A stretch of 64,000 bases of DNA from CAIJMU01 sp035530275 (lineage in GTDB: Bacteria; Spirochaetota; Spirochaetia; Treponematales; Rectinemataceae), in contig DATKVC010000015.1 of assembly GCA_035530275.1 (NCBI GenBank), positions 439,272 through 503,271 on the forward strand, read 5' to 3'. The notes beneath the pieces are model-generated. The model searched no databases and had not been told where the DNA came from. It saw only the letters and a program-made list of their open reading frames with translations. Shown here piece after piece: positions 24,827-33,791 of the stretch. The position numbers and the translations under genes were made by a program. Every line of letters starts with the position of its first letter. Positions within the stretch are counted from its first letter, which is position 1.

Positions 24827-26143
24827 ATGGTCCTTCCCCTCATATCCTGGGACAGTCGCGGTCGGGCGGTCTGGAACGCCCTCGTTCTCGTCGCCATCAT
24901 GGGTTTCGCCTTCATCATCACCTACGGAGAGGTCTTCAGAGGATTTCAGTTTAGCGCGCTCTACTACCTTCTCAATCTGATCTTCCTCGTCGACCTCCTC
25001 CTCAATTTCCGGACGACGATCAAGAGGGGGCACATCCGCATCGAGGAGCCCCGTGGCATCTCCCAGACCTACCTCCATGGTTGGTTCTCGGTGGATTTCA
25101 TCGCCGCCTTCCCCTTCGAACTCATCCCCGTCCTGGTCTTCGGCTCCATACCGGCCGATCACACGCACTTCCCCCTCTTCCTGAGTCTCCAGGCCCTCAC
25201 CCTGGTGAAGTTGCTCAAGGCCGTCCGCCTCCTCCGCGATCTCTTTGAAGTGCTCGGCTTCACCCCCGCGGTGCGGCGTCTCGTCACCTTCGGCTTCTGG
25301 TTCGCCATAGGCGTGCATTTCATGGCCCTCGGCTGGATCGTCGTGGGCGCCGCCGAATCCTTCAGGCCCCATCAGGACCAATATCTGCGCGCCCTCTATT
25401 GGGTGACGACGACGATCGCGACCATCGGCTACGGCGATTACACGCCCGATCACAATAAAAACACGCAAATCATCTATGCGATCGTCGTGCAGATCTTCGG
25501 CGTCGGCATGTACACCTACCTTATCGCCAACGTGGCCTCCCTCGTGCAGAACATCGATGTCGCGCGGGCCGCCTATCAACGCCGGATCGAAGAGGTCAAC
25601 GCCTTCCTCCGCGCCCAGGAAATTCCCCAGCCGCTCCAGGAGAGGGTGCGCGACTACTACTCCTATCTCTGGTCGCAGAAGCGTTCGGTCGAGCCCGGAT
25701 CGGTCGTGGACGAGCTGCCGAAGAGCCTCGCCCTCGACATTCTCCTCTTCCTCAACCGGGATCTCCTCGCCAAGGTGGAACTCTTCCAGGGAGCCGACGA
25801 GCTCTTCATCCGCGAATCGGTGCAATTGCTACGACCACGGGTCTTCCTCCCGGACGAGTACATCATCAGGCAGGGGGAATACGGCGACTGCATGTACTTC
25901 ATAACCGGAGGCGAGGTCGAGATCTCGGTGGACGGCTCGCGCATCACCGTGCTCGGGGCCGGATCGCCCGTCGGGGAGACGGCCCTCGTCGAGAACGAGA
26001 GGCGGAACGCGAGCGTCCGCTGTCTCACCTACAGCACCGGCTACCAGCTTTCGCGCTCCGATTTCGACGCGCTCCGGGCGAAATACCCCGAGTTCGATGC
26101 GCGGGTCCGCGAGATCGTGGAGAGGCGGAAAATCGAGCCCTGA
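24827..26143 (+). CDS. Cyclic-nucleotide-gated potassium channel
   Basis: 438-residue inner-membrane channel. Six membrane segments are visible, with a basic S4-like stretch (LTLVKLLKAVRLLRDLFEVLGF) and the pore-loop selectivity filter TIGYGD (in TTTIATIGYGDYTP). After S6 and a C-linker (NAFLRAQEIPQPLQERVRDYY) comes a CRP-type cyclic-nucleotide-binding domain (IIRQGEYGDCMYFITGGEVEI; GSPVGETALVENERRNASVR). The phosphate-binding cassette GETALVENERRNASVR is intact, so it should bind cAMP or cGMP. A nucleotide cyclase gene is encoded in the same window at 42-44 kb; a link is possible but unproven. ATG at 24827 begins the first hydrophobic region. Confidence 0.92.
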   Translation: MVLPLISWDSRGRAVWNALVLVAIMGFAFIITYGEVFRGFQFSALYYLLNLIFLVDLLLNFRTTIKRGHIRIEEPRGISQTYLHGWFSVDFIAAFPFELIPVLVFGSIPADHTHFPLFLSLQALTLVKLLKAVRLLRDLFEVLGFTPAVRRLVTFGFWFAIGVHFMALGWIVVGAAESFRPHQDQYLRALYWVTTTIATIGYGDYTPDHNKNTQIIYAIVVQIFGVGMYTYLIANVASLVQNIDVARAAYQRRIEEVNAFLRAQEIPQPLQERVRDYYSYLWSQKRSVEPGSVVDELPKSLALDILLFLNRDLLAKVELFQGADELFIRESVQLLRPRVFLPDEYIIRQGEYGDCMYFITGGEVEISVDGSRITVLGAGSPVGETALVENERRNASVRCLTYSTGYQLSRSDFDALRAKYPEFDARVREIVERRKIEP

Positions 26144-26199
26144 GGGGCCTCCGCCGGACCTTTGACAGGGAAGGCGCCGATCCCGTACCATGAGCGTCC

Positions 26200-28512
26200 A
26201 TGCGCCCCACCTCCACCCGGGCGGCCAAGGCCGCCTTCGTCGTCCTCGTCTCGGTTCTCGCGGTCCAGACCTTCGCCCAGACGAAGGTCGCGGTCGTCGA
26301 CTCGCCGCTGAACCAGGCCCTCATCAAGATCTTCCCCGAGATCGCGAACGGCTACATCGACTTCAACGGCAACGGCAAGCCCGACCAGACGGCCGATCTC
26401 AACGAGGTGATCCCCGAGTCGAGGGTGAGAGACGGGCAGCTCCAGGCCCAAGAAATCCTCGACTTCATCGTGGCCAACTGGCGTTTCATCCCCCTCGCCA
26501 AGCTCAAGGCAGTGCAGGACGCCGTGAAATCCGCCTCGGGCCCCCTCGGGGAACTCATCGCCATCGACTTCTCGACCTCCCTCGACGAGGTCGTCCGGCA
26601 GCGCGAGGCCATGGGCGACGGGCTCTATCTCACGCCCCAGGCGACGAAGGAAGCCCAGGACAGGCTCGGCGGCTACGTGGCGGCGATGAGCTCGGCCTAT
26701 CGAAGAGAAGGGCAGAAAGGGGAGGCCGACTTCACCGCGGCTCGGGACGCCCTGTTCTCCGACATCGAAAAGGGCTTTCCCCTTCCCTCCGATCTTCCGC
26801 CGGATGACCGCTCCGTCCTCGCGACGACCTGCGTCAATATCATCCAGAAGGAAGCCGCGACCAACCCCTCGCGAACCCGCATTGCCATCAAGATCCTCGG
26901 CAAGATCAAGGCGAGCGAGTCTGCCGACGTCCTCGTAGGACTAGCGGGCGGCGGCGACTACGCCGTGGACGCGATGAAGGCCCTCGGGGAAATCGGCTAC
27001 AAGCCGGCCATTCCCGTGCTCGCTCGTCAGCTCGCCTCCGCGAGCTCCCCCGATCTCCGCAAGGCCGCCCTCCTCGCGACCGGCGCCATCGGCGGCTCCG
27101 ACGGACTCGACACGATACTCGCCCTCCTCAAGCCCGGTTCGAAGGAAAAGCTTTCCCCCGACCTCCTCCTCGCGACCACCCAATCCCTCGCCGGCATAGC
27201 CCAGAGCGGCAACGGCGATAACCGCGTCCTCGCGGCGCTCAGGGACCTGACGACTTCGGATATGGGCTCGGTGCGCGCCGTCGCCGCCTCGGGTCTCGGC
27301 GCCTTCACCTCGCAGAACGCGATCGACTCCCTCCTCGCCCTCGTGGCGAGCGACAAGGATCCGGCGGTACGGAAGGCCGCGGTCAAGGCGGTCAACCGCG
27401 AGAAGAGCGACACGATCATGCCCGCCTTCCTCAAGCTGCTCAAGGAAAAGGACCTCGATCCCAGCCTCGAGCTGACCACGATCGCCGCGGTGGGCTCGAA
27501 CGCCAATGGCGTCCTCGGAATCCAAACCCTCGTCGACGATCTCGCCGACCCCAATCCCGACATCAGGTCGGCGGCCTCCGCCTCCCTCCTCAAGCTCTAT
27601 CCCGCCAACCAGGCTCCCGTGTCCGGGGCGGTGACCCGGGCCCTCACGATTTCGACGGACGACAATCTCCTCGCCGAGGGCACGGCCCTCCTCGCGACCT
27701 TTGCCGATCCGGGCACCCTGCCGACCCTCCTTACCCTCCTCCAGAAGCCCCAATCCGAGGTCAAACGCAACGCGGCCTGGGCCCTCTACCGCCTCCGCAA
27801 CGGCAGCAATCCCAAGGTGAGCGAAACCCTCCAGGGCCTCGTCACCAACGAGAACGAGACGATCGCGACCCGCGTCAACGCGGTGCGCGCCCTCGGGGCC
27901 ATCGGCTTCGACTCGCCCACCCTCAACATCTGGCAAACCCTCGTCACCACCTCGCAAATGCGGGGCGACAAGTACGCGATGCTGCGACTCTTCGCCGTCC
28001 GCTCCCTCGGCGAGTTGGGCGCGAACAGGCCCCAGGTCATGCAGGCTCTCGCGAAGATCGTCTCCCGCGATCCCGACCCGGCCCTTCGCACCGAGGCGGT
28101 CGATACCCTCAGAACCCTCGCCAGCCCCAATCAGGAAGCCGAGGACGCCCTGGCCTCAGCCTTCGCACTCTCGCCCGATGATCCCGAGTTCAGGCTCCAC
28201 ATCGTCGAGGCCCTCGCCGACATGGGCAGCGCGCGATCCGTCGAACTCGGCGCCGAGCTCCTTACGAGCCCGCTGTCCCCCGACAAGAAGCGCCGCGTCA
28301 TCTATGCCCTCTCCGAGACGCCGATCGACGCCTCGGCCACAGCCATCCTCGACGCCTCGAAGGACGGGGCCGTCGCCGATTTCGCGGAGACAATCCTCGA
28401 AGGCTTCCCGAAAGCCATCATCAAGCCCATCGTCGCCCGGCGCCTGAAGCTCGAGGCGGACAAGGGTATCCTCGCCGTTCTCGGGGCCCTCGATGCCCGA
28501 TTCTCCGATTAG
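26200..28512 (+). CDS. Secreted HEAT-repeat protein
   Basis: 770 residues with an N-terminal signal peptide (AAFVVLVSVLAVQTFAQ, probable cleavage after AQ). A short Asp/Asn-rich segment DFNGNGKPDQTADLNE near residue 50 looks like a calcium-binding EF-hand/dockerin-type loop. From about residue 215 to the end there are at least ten HEAT/PBS-lyase-type helical repeats, for example PAVRKAAVKAVNREKSD and PALRTEAVDTLRTLA, forming a protein-binding solenoid. It is the first gene of an operon leading into two peptide-type ABC permeases; the next gene overlaps its end by 20 bases. A periplasmic scaffold role is inferred. Confidence 0.82.
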   Translation: MRPTSTRAAKAAFVVLVSVLAVQTFAQTKVAVVDSPLNQALIKIFPEIANGYIDFNGNGKPDQTADLNEVIPESRVRDGQLQAQEILDFIVANWRFIPLAKLKAVQDAVKSASGPLGELIAIDFSTSLDEVVRQREAMGDGLYLTPQATKEAQDRLGGYVAAMSSAYRREGQKGEADFTAARDALFSDIEKGFPLPSDLPPDDRSVLATTCVNIIQKEAATNPSRTRIAIKILGKIKASESADVLVGLAGGGDYAVDAMKALGEIGYKPAIPVLARQLASASSPDLRKAALLATGAIGGSDGLDTILALLKPGSKEKLSPDLLLATTQSLAGIAQSGNGDNRVLAALRDLTTSDMGSVRAVAASGLGAFTSQNAIDSLLALVASDKDPAVRKAAVKAVNREKSDTIMPAFLKLLKEKDLDPSLELTTIAAVGSNANGVLGIQTLVDDLADPNPDIRSAASASLLKLYPANQAPVSGAVTRALTISTDDNLLAEGTALLATFADPGTLPTLLTLLQKPQSEVKRNAAWALYRLRNGSNPKVSETLQGLVTNENETIATRVNAVRALGAIGFDSPTLNIWQTLVTTSQMRGDKYAMLRLFAVRSLGELGANRPQVMQALAKIVSRDPDPALRTEAVDTLRTLASPNQEAEDALASAFALSPDDPEFRLHIVEALADMGSARSVELGAELLTSPLSPDKKRRVIYALSETPIDASATAILDASKDGAVADFAETILEGFPKAIIKPIVARRLKLEADKGILAVLGALDARFSD

Positions 28513-29449
28513 GCGGCCGGCGGGAAGGGGCCTCGCGGCCGTCGGCAGCGCGGTGCCCCTTTTCCTTCTGTCCCTGGTCCTGCTCGCGGCCGCGCCGGGC
28601 ACTGCCGCGGCCGATCAGCCTGAAACCGCCGAATCACCGCCGACCCTGGGTCTCGTGTCGCCGAGCGCGAAGCCACTCGGCGATCCGACCGGTTCCGAGG
28701 CGGCGAAGGTTGAGGGTCTGCCCGACATCGGCTACTGGATGCTCGATTCGAAGGGCGAGGTGGCCAATTGGCTCGGCATAAGGGCGACTGGCAAACGGGT
28801 CGCGGAGCCGATCAATGTCATAATAGTTGATCGTTTCTCCCCCGATGCCCAATCGGCGATCTTCATGCTCGAAAAGGCCCTGAGGGAGAACGGCTTCCCC
28901 GGCCGCGGCGGACATTCCAAGGGCTATGCTGCTCTCATAGGCGGCGCCCGATGCCCTGAGCTCCTCGTCGGATCGAAGGCCACCTATTCGGACGCCTCCT
29001 TCCTGAGCGAAAACGATCACGGCCGCATCTTCGGCCCCTTCGACACGGGGAAGGGCTTCGTCTTCGTCGCGGCCTTTTCGCGCGAGCGCCCCGACACCTT
29101 CCGGATGCGCCATGTCCTCGTCTCCTTCAACGTCGCCCGCGACATCGTGGCCGGCGCCCTCAAGGCTTCGGGTTCCTACCAAATAGAAGGGTTCGTCCCC
29201 CTGGGCAACGCCCTGTTCTGGTCGCCCACGAGGACGACCTGGGACCACGACGGTAACGCCGTCCTCATCGAGGCCGAATCGACCAGGGCCGAGATTGCCC
29301 CATCGATGCCGTCGACGCCGCTGGTGCCGGAGCCGTCCGCCGCGCCCGAAGACTCCGCGACTTCGGCGATACCCGTGCTGTCGGCGGCGTCCGCGGCCCT
29401 GGCGCCTTCGGCCCCAGCCGCGGCCGAGGTTCCCTCGGCCAAGGACTGA
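28493..29449 (+). CDS. Secreted protein of unknown function
   Basis: 318 residues. An N-terminal signal peptide (VGSAVPLFLLSLVLLAAAPGTAAA) is followed by a globular domain of about 190 residues beginning DIGYWMLDSKGEVANWLGI and including VIIVDRFSPDAQSAIFMLEKAL and HVLVSFNVARDIVAGALK; this faintly recalls LssY C-terminal-type domains. The last 50 residues are a Pro/Ala/Ser-rich tail. The start lies inside the end of the HEAT gene (20-base overlap) and the stop lies 8 bases before the permease gene, so it is a translationally linked member of this operon. Function unknown. Confidence 0.7.
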   Translation: MPDSPIRRPAGRGLAAVGSAVPLFLLSLVLLAAAPGTAAADQPETAESPPTLGLVSPSAKPLGDPTGSEAAKVEGLPDIGYWMLDSKGEVANWLGIRATGKRVAEPINVIIVDRFSPDAQSAIFMLEKALRENGFPGRGGHSKGYAALIGGARCPELLVGSKATYSDASFLSENDHGRIFGPFDTGKGFVFVAAFSRERPDTFRMRHVLVSFNVARDIVAGALKASGSYQIEGFVPLGNALFWSPTRTTWDHDGNAVLIEAESTRAEIAPSMPSTPLVPEPSAAPEDSATSAIPVLSAASAALAPSAPAAAEVPSAKD

Positions 29450-29457
29450 GCTCCGCC

Positions 29458-30501
29458 ATGGCGCCCTTCGCATCCCTCGCCGCGCGTCGCGTCGCCCATG
29501 GGGTCGCGATGTATCTCCTCATGTGTCTCGCCTACTCGATCGTCTTCAACGGCGTGGCCGACGGTGCCCTTCGGGCGCGGATCGACGAGGAGGTGGCCCT
29601 GGCCCTGCGACAGGCGAACGGGCTGGGACCCTCGGACTACGCGAATCTCAGGACGGCCCTCACCGAGGCGAAGATGCGCCAGTATCGCCTGGACGAGTCC
29701 CTTCCTTCGCGCGTGCTCTGGCGGACCGTCGACGTCGCGACCTTCCATTTCGGGCGGTCGCAGAGCGTCGTTTCGGCCTCGGGCGATCGTGAGGTGCTCT
29801 CTATCGTGCTGGAGGCCCTGCCGAACACCCTCGCCCTTTTCGGCACCGAAGCGGTCCTCGTCATGTTCCTCGGCGGCCTCGTCGGCGTGCGCGCTGCGAG
29901 CAGGAGGAATGGTCCCCTCGATCGCGCCGCTTCGGTGCTGCCGATGGTCTTCAACGGTTTGCCGACCTGGTGGGTGGGGATGATCGCCCTCATGGTCTTT
30001 TCCTACGTGCTGCCGCTCTTTCCCTCGGGAGGGGTGCACGCGAATCCCGCGCCCCATGGTTGGGCCGGGGTCCTCGACTACCTTCACCACATGGCCCTGC
30101 CCCTCCTCACGCTGGTGGCGCTCAACCTGTGGAATCCGGCCTGGCTCATCCGCAACCTCGTCGGCGACACCTGGCACAGCGACTTCGTCCGCTTCGCCCG
30201 GGCGAAGGGCCTTCCGGAGAGCCGGATCGCCTTCCACGTCATCGCGGCCATTCGGCCGGCCCTCGCCACGATGGTCCTCCTCGGCCTCCTCCAGTCCCTG
30301 TCGGGCAACATCCTCGTCGAAGGCATCTTCGGCTGGCCGGGCCTCGGCGGTCTCTATTTCTCCGCCGTCCAGCAGTCCGACGTGCCCGTGTTGATGGGCG
30401 TGCTCTCGCTGCAGACGGCCCTCAACCTCGCGGGCCTCGTCGTCCTCGACCTCGCCTACGATTGGCTCGACCCGCGCATCAGGCTCGGGGGCTCGACGTG
30501 A
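29458..30501 (+). CDS. ABC transporter permease, OppB/DppB type
   Basis: 347-residue inner-membrane protein. A first membrane segment (VAMYLLMCLAYSIVFNGV) is followed by a periplasmic region of about 90 residues, then at least five hydrophobic segments. The binding-protein-dependent transport domain is evident, with the ATPase-coupling loop around FVRFARAKGLPESRIAFHVI and the OppB-type ending EGIFGWPGLGGLYFSAVQQSDVPVLMG. It would form a heterodimer with the next gene's product to import peptides, nickel or sugars. The stop overlaps the next start (GTGA). No ATPase or binding protein is encoded nearby. Confidence 0.87.
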   Translation: MAPFASLAARRVAHGVAMYLLMCLAYSIVFNGVADGALRARIDEEVALALRQANGLGPSDYANLRTALTEAKMRQYRLDESLPSRVLWRTVDVATFHFGRSQSVVSASGDREVLSIVLEALPNTLALFGTEAVLVMFLGGLVGVRAASRRNGPLDRAASVLPMVFNGLPTWWVGMIALMVFSYVLPLFPSGGVHANPAPHGWAGVLDYLHHMALPLLTLVALNLWNPAWLIRNLVGDTWHSDFVRFARAKGLPESRIAFHVIAAIRPALATMVLLGLLQSLSGNILVEGIFGWPGLGGLYFSAVQQSDVPVLMGVLSLQTALNLAGLVVLDLAYDWLDPRIRLGGST

Positions 30502-31733
30502 AGGACTTTCTCGAAAGCCGCTCGGCCCGGGCCGGCCTTTCCATTCTCGGTTTCATCGCATTGCTCGCCCTCTTCGGTCCCCTCCTCGTGCCCTGGCCCG
30601 AGGCCTCGACGCGGTGGCGGGATATTTCCTATTGGGAGGATAGCCCCGCCGGGGTTCCGCCCCTCTGGACGAACGGGCCCTGGAACGGCTGGTCTGTTCC
30701 CCCCTCTCGCCACGTAGCCGCGGGCCGACCCGAGCTGCGCGAAGGCTCGGCGGGAAGCCTCATCACCTGGACCTTCGAGCTTGATGGCAGCCGGGGCGCC
30801 GGGGTTGCGGCAACGCGCGACCTCGTCTTCCGACTGCCCGGGGGCTCGGGCAGGGTCTTCCTCCTCCTCCGCGAAGGACGGGCCGACTCTCCGGGCCGCG
30901 AGCTCTTCCGCGGCGAGAGGGATCTCGTGAGCGGGGGGAGCCTGCGTCTCCCCCTCCGGGGCGTTTCCGCCCGGGCCATCTCGGCGACCCTCTACCTCGC
31001 CTCGGGCCTCTCCCGGCCGGGGGACCCGACGATCTTCATAGTTGGAAAGACCGCCGGCCTCCTCGGCACCGACGCCGACAAGCGCGACGTGTTCACCGGC
31101 CTCGTCCTCGGCATCCGCTGGGCCCTCCTCCTCGGCGTCGTCGTGAGCTTTCTCACCGTGCTTTCGGGCCTCCTCCTCGGTACCTTCGCCGCCTGCTACG
31201 GCGGCATCTTCGGGAGCATCACCAACCGCGTCTACGAGTTCTTCTCGATGATGCCCCTCCTGCCCTTCCTCGTCGCCGTCTCGGCCATCCACAAGCCCTC
31301 GCTCTGGAGCTTCGCCGGCCTGGCCCTCCTGTTCTATTGGACGCGGACCTTCAAGACGGTCTACGCGAGGGCCCTGCAGATACGCTCCGAGGGTCACATC
31401 GAGGCCGCGGTTCTCATCGGGGCGGGGCGCTGGTGGCGGGTGACGCGCCATGTGCTGCCCGAGCTCCTTCCCTACGCCTTCGCGATGATGGCAATGTCGG
31501 TGCCCGGCATCATCATCGCCGAGGCGGGGGTGAGCCTCCTCGGCCTCGGCGACACCAACACCGTCACCTGGGGACAGATGCTCCATGACGCCCTCGTGCA
31601 GGGCGCCGTCATCAACGGCATGTGGTGGTGGGTCCTGCCCCCGGGCCTCGCGATAGCCGTCATGGGCCTGTCCTTCGCCCTGGTCGGCCGCGGCCTCGAC
31701 AAGGTCGTGAACCCGAGGATGAAGGGATACTAA
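30498..31733 (+). CDS. ABC transporter permease, OppC/DppC type, with a large insertion
   Basis: 411 residues starting at GTG 30498, whose last two bases are shared with the previous stop. An N-terminal membrane segment (AGLSILGFIALLALFGPLLVPW) and the conserved OppC box LLGTDADKRDVFTGLVLGIRW are separated by about 160 residues, instead of the usual 40-60; the insert (WNGWSVPPSR... to ...LYLASGLSRPGDP) is extracytoplasmic and beta-rich. The C-terminal half has the EAA loop region (AAVLIGAGRWWRVTRHVL) and the GVSLLGLG motif. Together with the preceding OppB-like gene it should form the translocation pore; a binding function for the insert is a guess. Confidence 0.87.
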   Translation: MKDFLESRSARAGLSILGFIALLALFGPLLVPWPEASTRWRDISYWEDSPAGVPPLWTNGPWNGWSVPPSRHVAAGRPELREGSAGSLITWTFELDGSRGAGVAATRDLVFRLPGGSGRVFLLLREGRADSPGRELFRGERDLVSGGSLRLPLRGVSARAISATLYLASGLSRPGDPTIFIVGKTAGLLGTDADKRDVFTGLVLGIRWALLLGVVVSFLTVLSGLLLGTFAACYGGIFGSITNRVYEFFSMMPLLPFLVAVSAIHKPSLWSFAGLALLFYWTRTFKTVYARALQIRSEGHIEAAVLIGAGRWWRVTRHVLPELLPYAFAMMAMSVPGIIIAEAGVSLLGLGDTNTVTWGQMLHDALVQGAVINGMWWWVLPPGLAIAVMGLSFALVGRGLDKVVNPRMKGY

Positions 31734-32303
31734 GCATTCCGCGAATGCCGCGTAGAGGGCGAAGTTGAGCCTTTCCGTCCGCGCTCCGGAGAAGCCCGCC
31801 TCCGCGAGAAGGTTTCGCGCCTCGTTCTCGCCGACCCGTTCCGACGCTGGAGGGCCGGGTACAAAGGCCGCCTTTCGGAATTCCGCGATGACGATCCTGC
31901 CCCCGGGCCGAAGGGCCCGTTTGATCATCAGTAGTAGGCCTTTTTTGTCCTCGACCTCGTGAAACATCATGAAGAGGAGGGCCATAGTGGCGGAGCCGTC
32001 GGGAATGCCCAGCGACTCCTCCGTGGACTGCCGCACCTCGAGGTTCCTGGCGCCGAGCTCCGCCTGCTTCTCCCGAAGCAGGCGGACGGCGACAGGCTCG
32101 ATGTCGACGGCAAAGACCTTCCCGCTCTCTCCGACGATTCCCGCCGCGGGAAAGCTGAAGTGCCCCGAGCCCGCTCCGATGTCGAGAAGGGTATCTCCCT
32201 CGCGCAGCCCGAGCCTCTTCAAGAGCGGCTTCGGCGGAAAGATGAAACGACGGAGCGGACTGTCGAGATGGCCGAGATGCCGCGGATCGATGCGATGGGC
32301 CAC
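31730..32303 (-). CDS. Class I SAM-dependent methyltransferase, apparently frameshifted at the end
   Basis: The start is GTG 32303, two bases after the stop of the upstream gene and preceded by GGAG. The protein has the SAM motif LLDIGAGSGHFSFPAAG, an acidic strand VFAVDIEP, and LRPGGRIVIAEF, a UbiE/MenG-like fold of about 190 residues. The reading frame does not stop where the domain ends: it stays open antisense through the whole OppC gene to 30456. In the neighbouring frame a TAG is found at 31732-31730, exactly at the domain boundary, so a one-base indel near the 3' end (biological or sequencing error) is likely. I give the domain-sized extent. The substrate is unknown. Confidence 0.7.
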
Positions 32304-32305
32304 GC

Positions 32306-32635
32306 CTACTCCGCCCTTTCCTCGGCGCCGTGCTCGCGCATCGCCTCGCGGATCTTCGCCTTGCGCCAGTGTCCGCGACCGCGGTGGCCGCCCATCCCTC
32401 CCTTGAAGAGGATGTGGCTCAGGACGATGAGGCCCGCGGCCTGCCAGAAGCCGATCTGGGGTAGACGGAAGATCGCCGGCATCAGCTCGTTCCACAGCCA
32501 CATCGTGATCGCCGAGACGAGGGCGAACAGCCCCGGCACGAGGACGATGCCCCCCGCGATCGCCAGTACCTTCGCGACCAGGGACCATTCCGACCAGGGC
32601 TTGTGCCGATGATTGCCGAATTCCCGATGCATCAT
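32306..32635 (-). CDS. Small membrane protein in the sigma factor operon
   Basis: 109 residues with a His/Arg-rich N-terminus (MMHREFGNHRHKPW), two hydrophobic segments (VLAIAGGIVLVPGLFALVSAITMWL and FWQAAGLIVLSHILF) and a basic Gly/His/Arg C-terminus (GGMGGHRGRGHWRKAK). The start has GGAGG five bases before it. It lies 11 bases after the ECF sigma gene and 2 bases before the methyltransferase, so all three are one operon. Its position would fit a membrane regulator of the sigma factor or a stress target, but no anti-sigma motif is visible; function unknown. Confidence 0.7.
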   Translation of the reverse strand: MMHREFGNHRHKPWSEWSLVAKVLAIAGGIVLVPGLFALVSAITMWLWNELMPAIFRLPQIGFWQAAGLIVLSHILFKGGMGGHRGRGHWRKAKIREAMREHGAEERAE

Positions 32636-32646
32636 AAAAACCTCCT

Positions 32647-33201
32647 TCAGGTTTCGAAGTCCATCCAATAGTCGAGGGCGGCGGCGAGCTTTCGGATCGC
32701 GTAGCGTTTTCGCGCCATGAGGGTGTCGATCGACTCTCCCGTCCGCTCCGTGAGTTCCTTGAAAGTGAGGCCGTCGAGGGCCTGGGCCCGGAGGACTTCG
32801 CGCTGCTTTTCGGGCAGGGCCTCGATCGCCACCTCGAGGGCCGCGAGGAGCTCGTCGCGGATCAGGCGATCGGCGGGGTCGTAGCCGGCTTCCGTCGCGA
32901 TTTCCTCGAAAAGCTCGGGGGAGATTTCCACGACTCCCGCCCGGGCCCTCGCGCCCTCGCTGCGCCAGAGGTCGGCGAGGCGATTGCGCATCGCGGTGAA
33001 TATCCAGGCACCGAAGTCCTCGACGAGGGAGAGGGCGCTCGCGTTCGCGAGGGCGCGGCCGAAGGCGTCCTGGAGGATGTCCTCGGCGGTCTCCAGGTCG
33101 GGGGCATGGCGATTCGCCCAGGCGAGAAAGCCCCGCCTTCGTTCGCGATAGGCGCGCTCGATGTGTCGCCTCGCTGCCTCGTCGTTCTCTACGTCGCTCA
33201 T
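32647..33201 (-). CDS. ECF-type RNA polymerase sigma factor
   Basis: 184 residues. Sigma region 2 spans about 20-85 (AEDILQDAFGRAL, then FGAWIFTAMRNRLADLWRS, the -10-binding helix), and sigma region 4 spans 125-175 (ALPEKQREVLRAQALDGLTFKELTE...IDTLMARKRYAIRKL, the -35-binding helix-turn-helix). It directs RNA polymerase to a specific promoter set, often for envelope stress. It is first in a three-gene operon with a small membrane protein and a methyltransferase. About 120 bases of its 5' end and leader recur at 35.6 kb in a rearranged context. Confidence 0.92.
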   Translation of the reverse strand: MSDVENDEAARRHIERAYRERRRGFLAWANRHAPDLETAEDILQDAFGRALANASALSLVEDFGAWIFTAMRNRLADLWRSEGARARAGVVEISPELFEEIATEAGYDPADRLIRDELLAALEVAIEALPEKQREVLRAQALDGLTFKELTERTGESIDTLMARKRYAIRKLAAALDYWMDFET

Positions 33202-33312
33202 CTGTCTGATAATAACGACGAACGAGGGGCGGATTTCGTGTCGGAAATCGAAAGAAATAGGGGGTGGAAGGGGGGGAGGGGGAGCTGAAGGCCGAACCTG
33301 GTCTAGACCCCC

Positions 33313-33759
33313 CTATCTCCTGCTGAGCATCGCGTCGAGGGTCGAGAGAAAGGCTTGTCTCTGCGCCGCCTCAGCGCCTTCGAAGAAAGCGTCCTCCAAT
33401 TCTCGCCGGACGGCGCAGGCGTCCTCGAGGAAAGCCCGTCCCCTGTCTGTCGGATGGACCAGGACGGCGCGCCTGTCGTTCGGGTTGTCATGGATGAAGA
33501 TGAGTCCCTTGTCGGCGGATTCCTTCGCGAGCCTTCCCGCGTACTGTTTCGTGGTCCCCATCGCCGCGGCGATATCGGAAAGCATGCTCCCTTCCTCATC
33601 GAGTTCCGAAAGGAACTGCACATGTACCAAGGTCAGACCCCTCCATCCCATGTCGGCATACCGTGCATTTGCCGCGTCCTGGAACCTTCGATAGAGATCT
33701 CCAAGCGCCCTGGCTACAGAGCCCCTGCCTTCGGATTGAAGCTCCGACCATCGTCTCAC
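33313..33759 (-). CDS. MarR-family transcriptional regulator
   Basis: 148 residues starting at GTG 33759, which has a strong AAGGAGGAAATC upstream. The winged helix lies at about 45-110: LVHVQFLSELDEEGSMLSDIAAAMGTTKQYAGRLAKES (recognition helix) and the wing NPNDRRAVLVHPTDRG, which has the MarR-type D-x-R-R. Such regulators are dimers that usually repress a divergent gene and release DNA on ligand binding. Divergent to it is an NAD-dependent epimerase, with a perfect palindrome between them, a strong case for control of both genes. Confidence 0.9.
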   Translation of the reverse strand: MRRWSELQSEGRGSVARALGDLYRRFQDAANARYADMGWRGLTLVHVQFLSELDEEGSMLSDIAAAMGTTKQYAGRLAKESADKGLIFIHDNPNDRRAVLVHPTDRGRAFLEDACAVRRELEDAFFEGAEAAQRQAFLSTLDAMLSRR

Positions 33760-33791
33760 GATTTCCTCCTTCGAAACGAAAGAAAACCCTA

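Noticed and set aside
24746..25825. N-terminal extension of the sensor kinase frame to 25825
   Set aside because: It is antisense to the ion channel, acidic and without motifs; the kinase begins with its membrane segment at 24724.
29970..30497. N-terminal extension of the OppC frame
   Set aside because: It overlaps OppB in another frame and is Arg/Pro-rich; GTG 30498 gives the standard first membrane segment.
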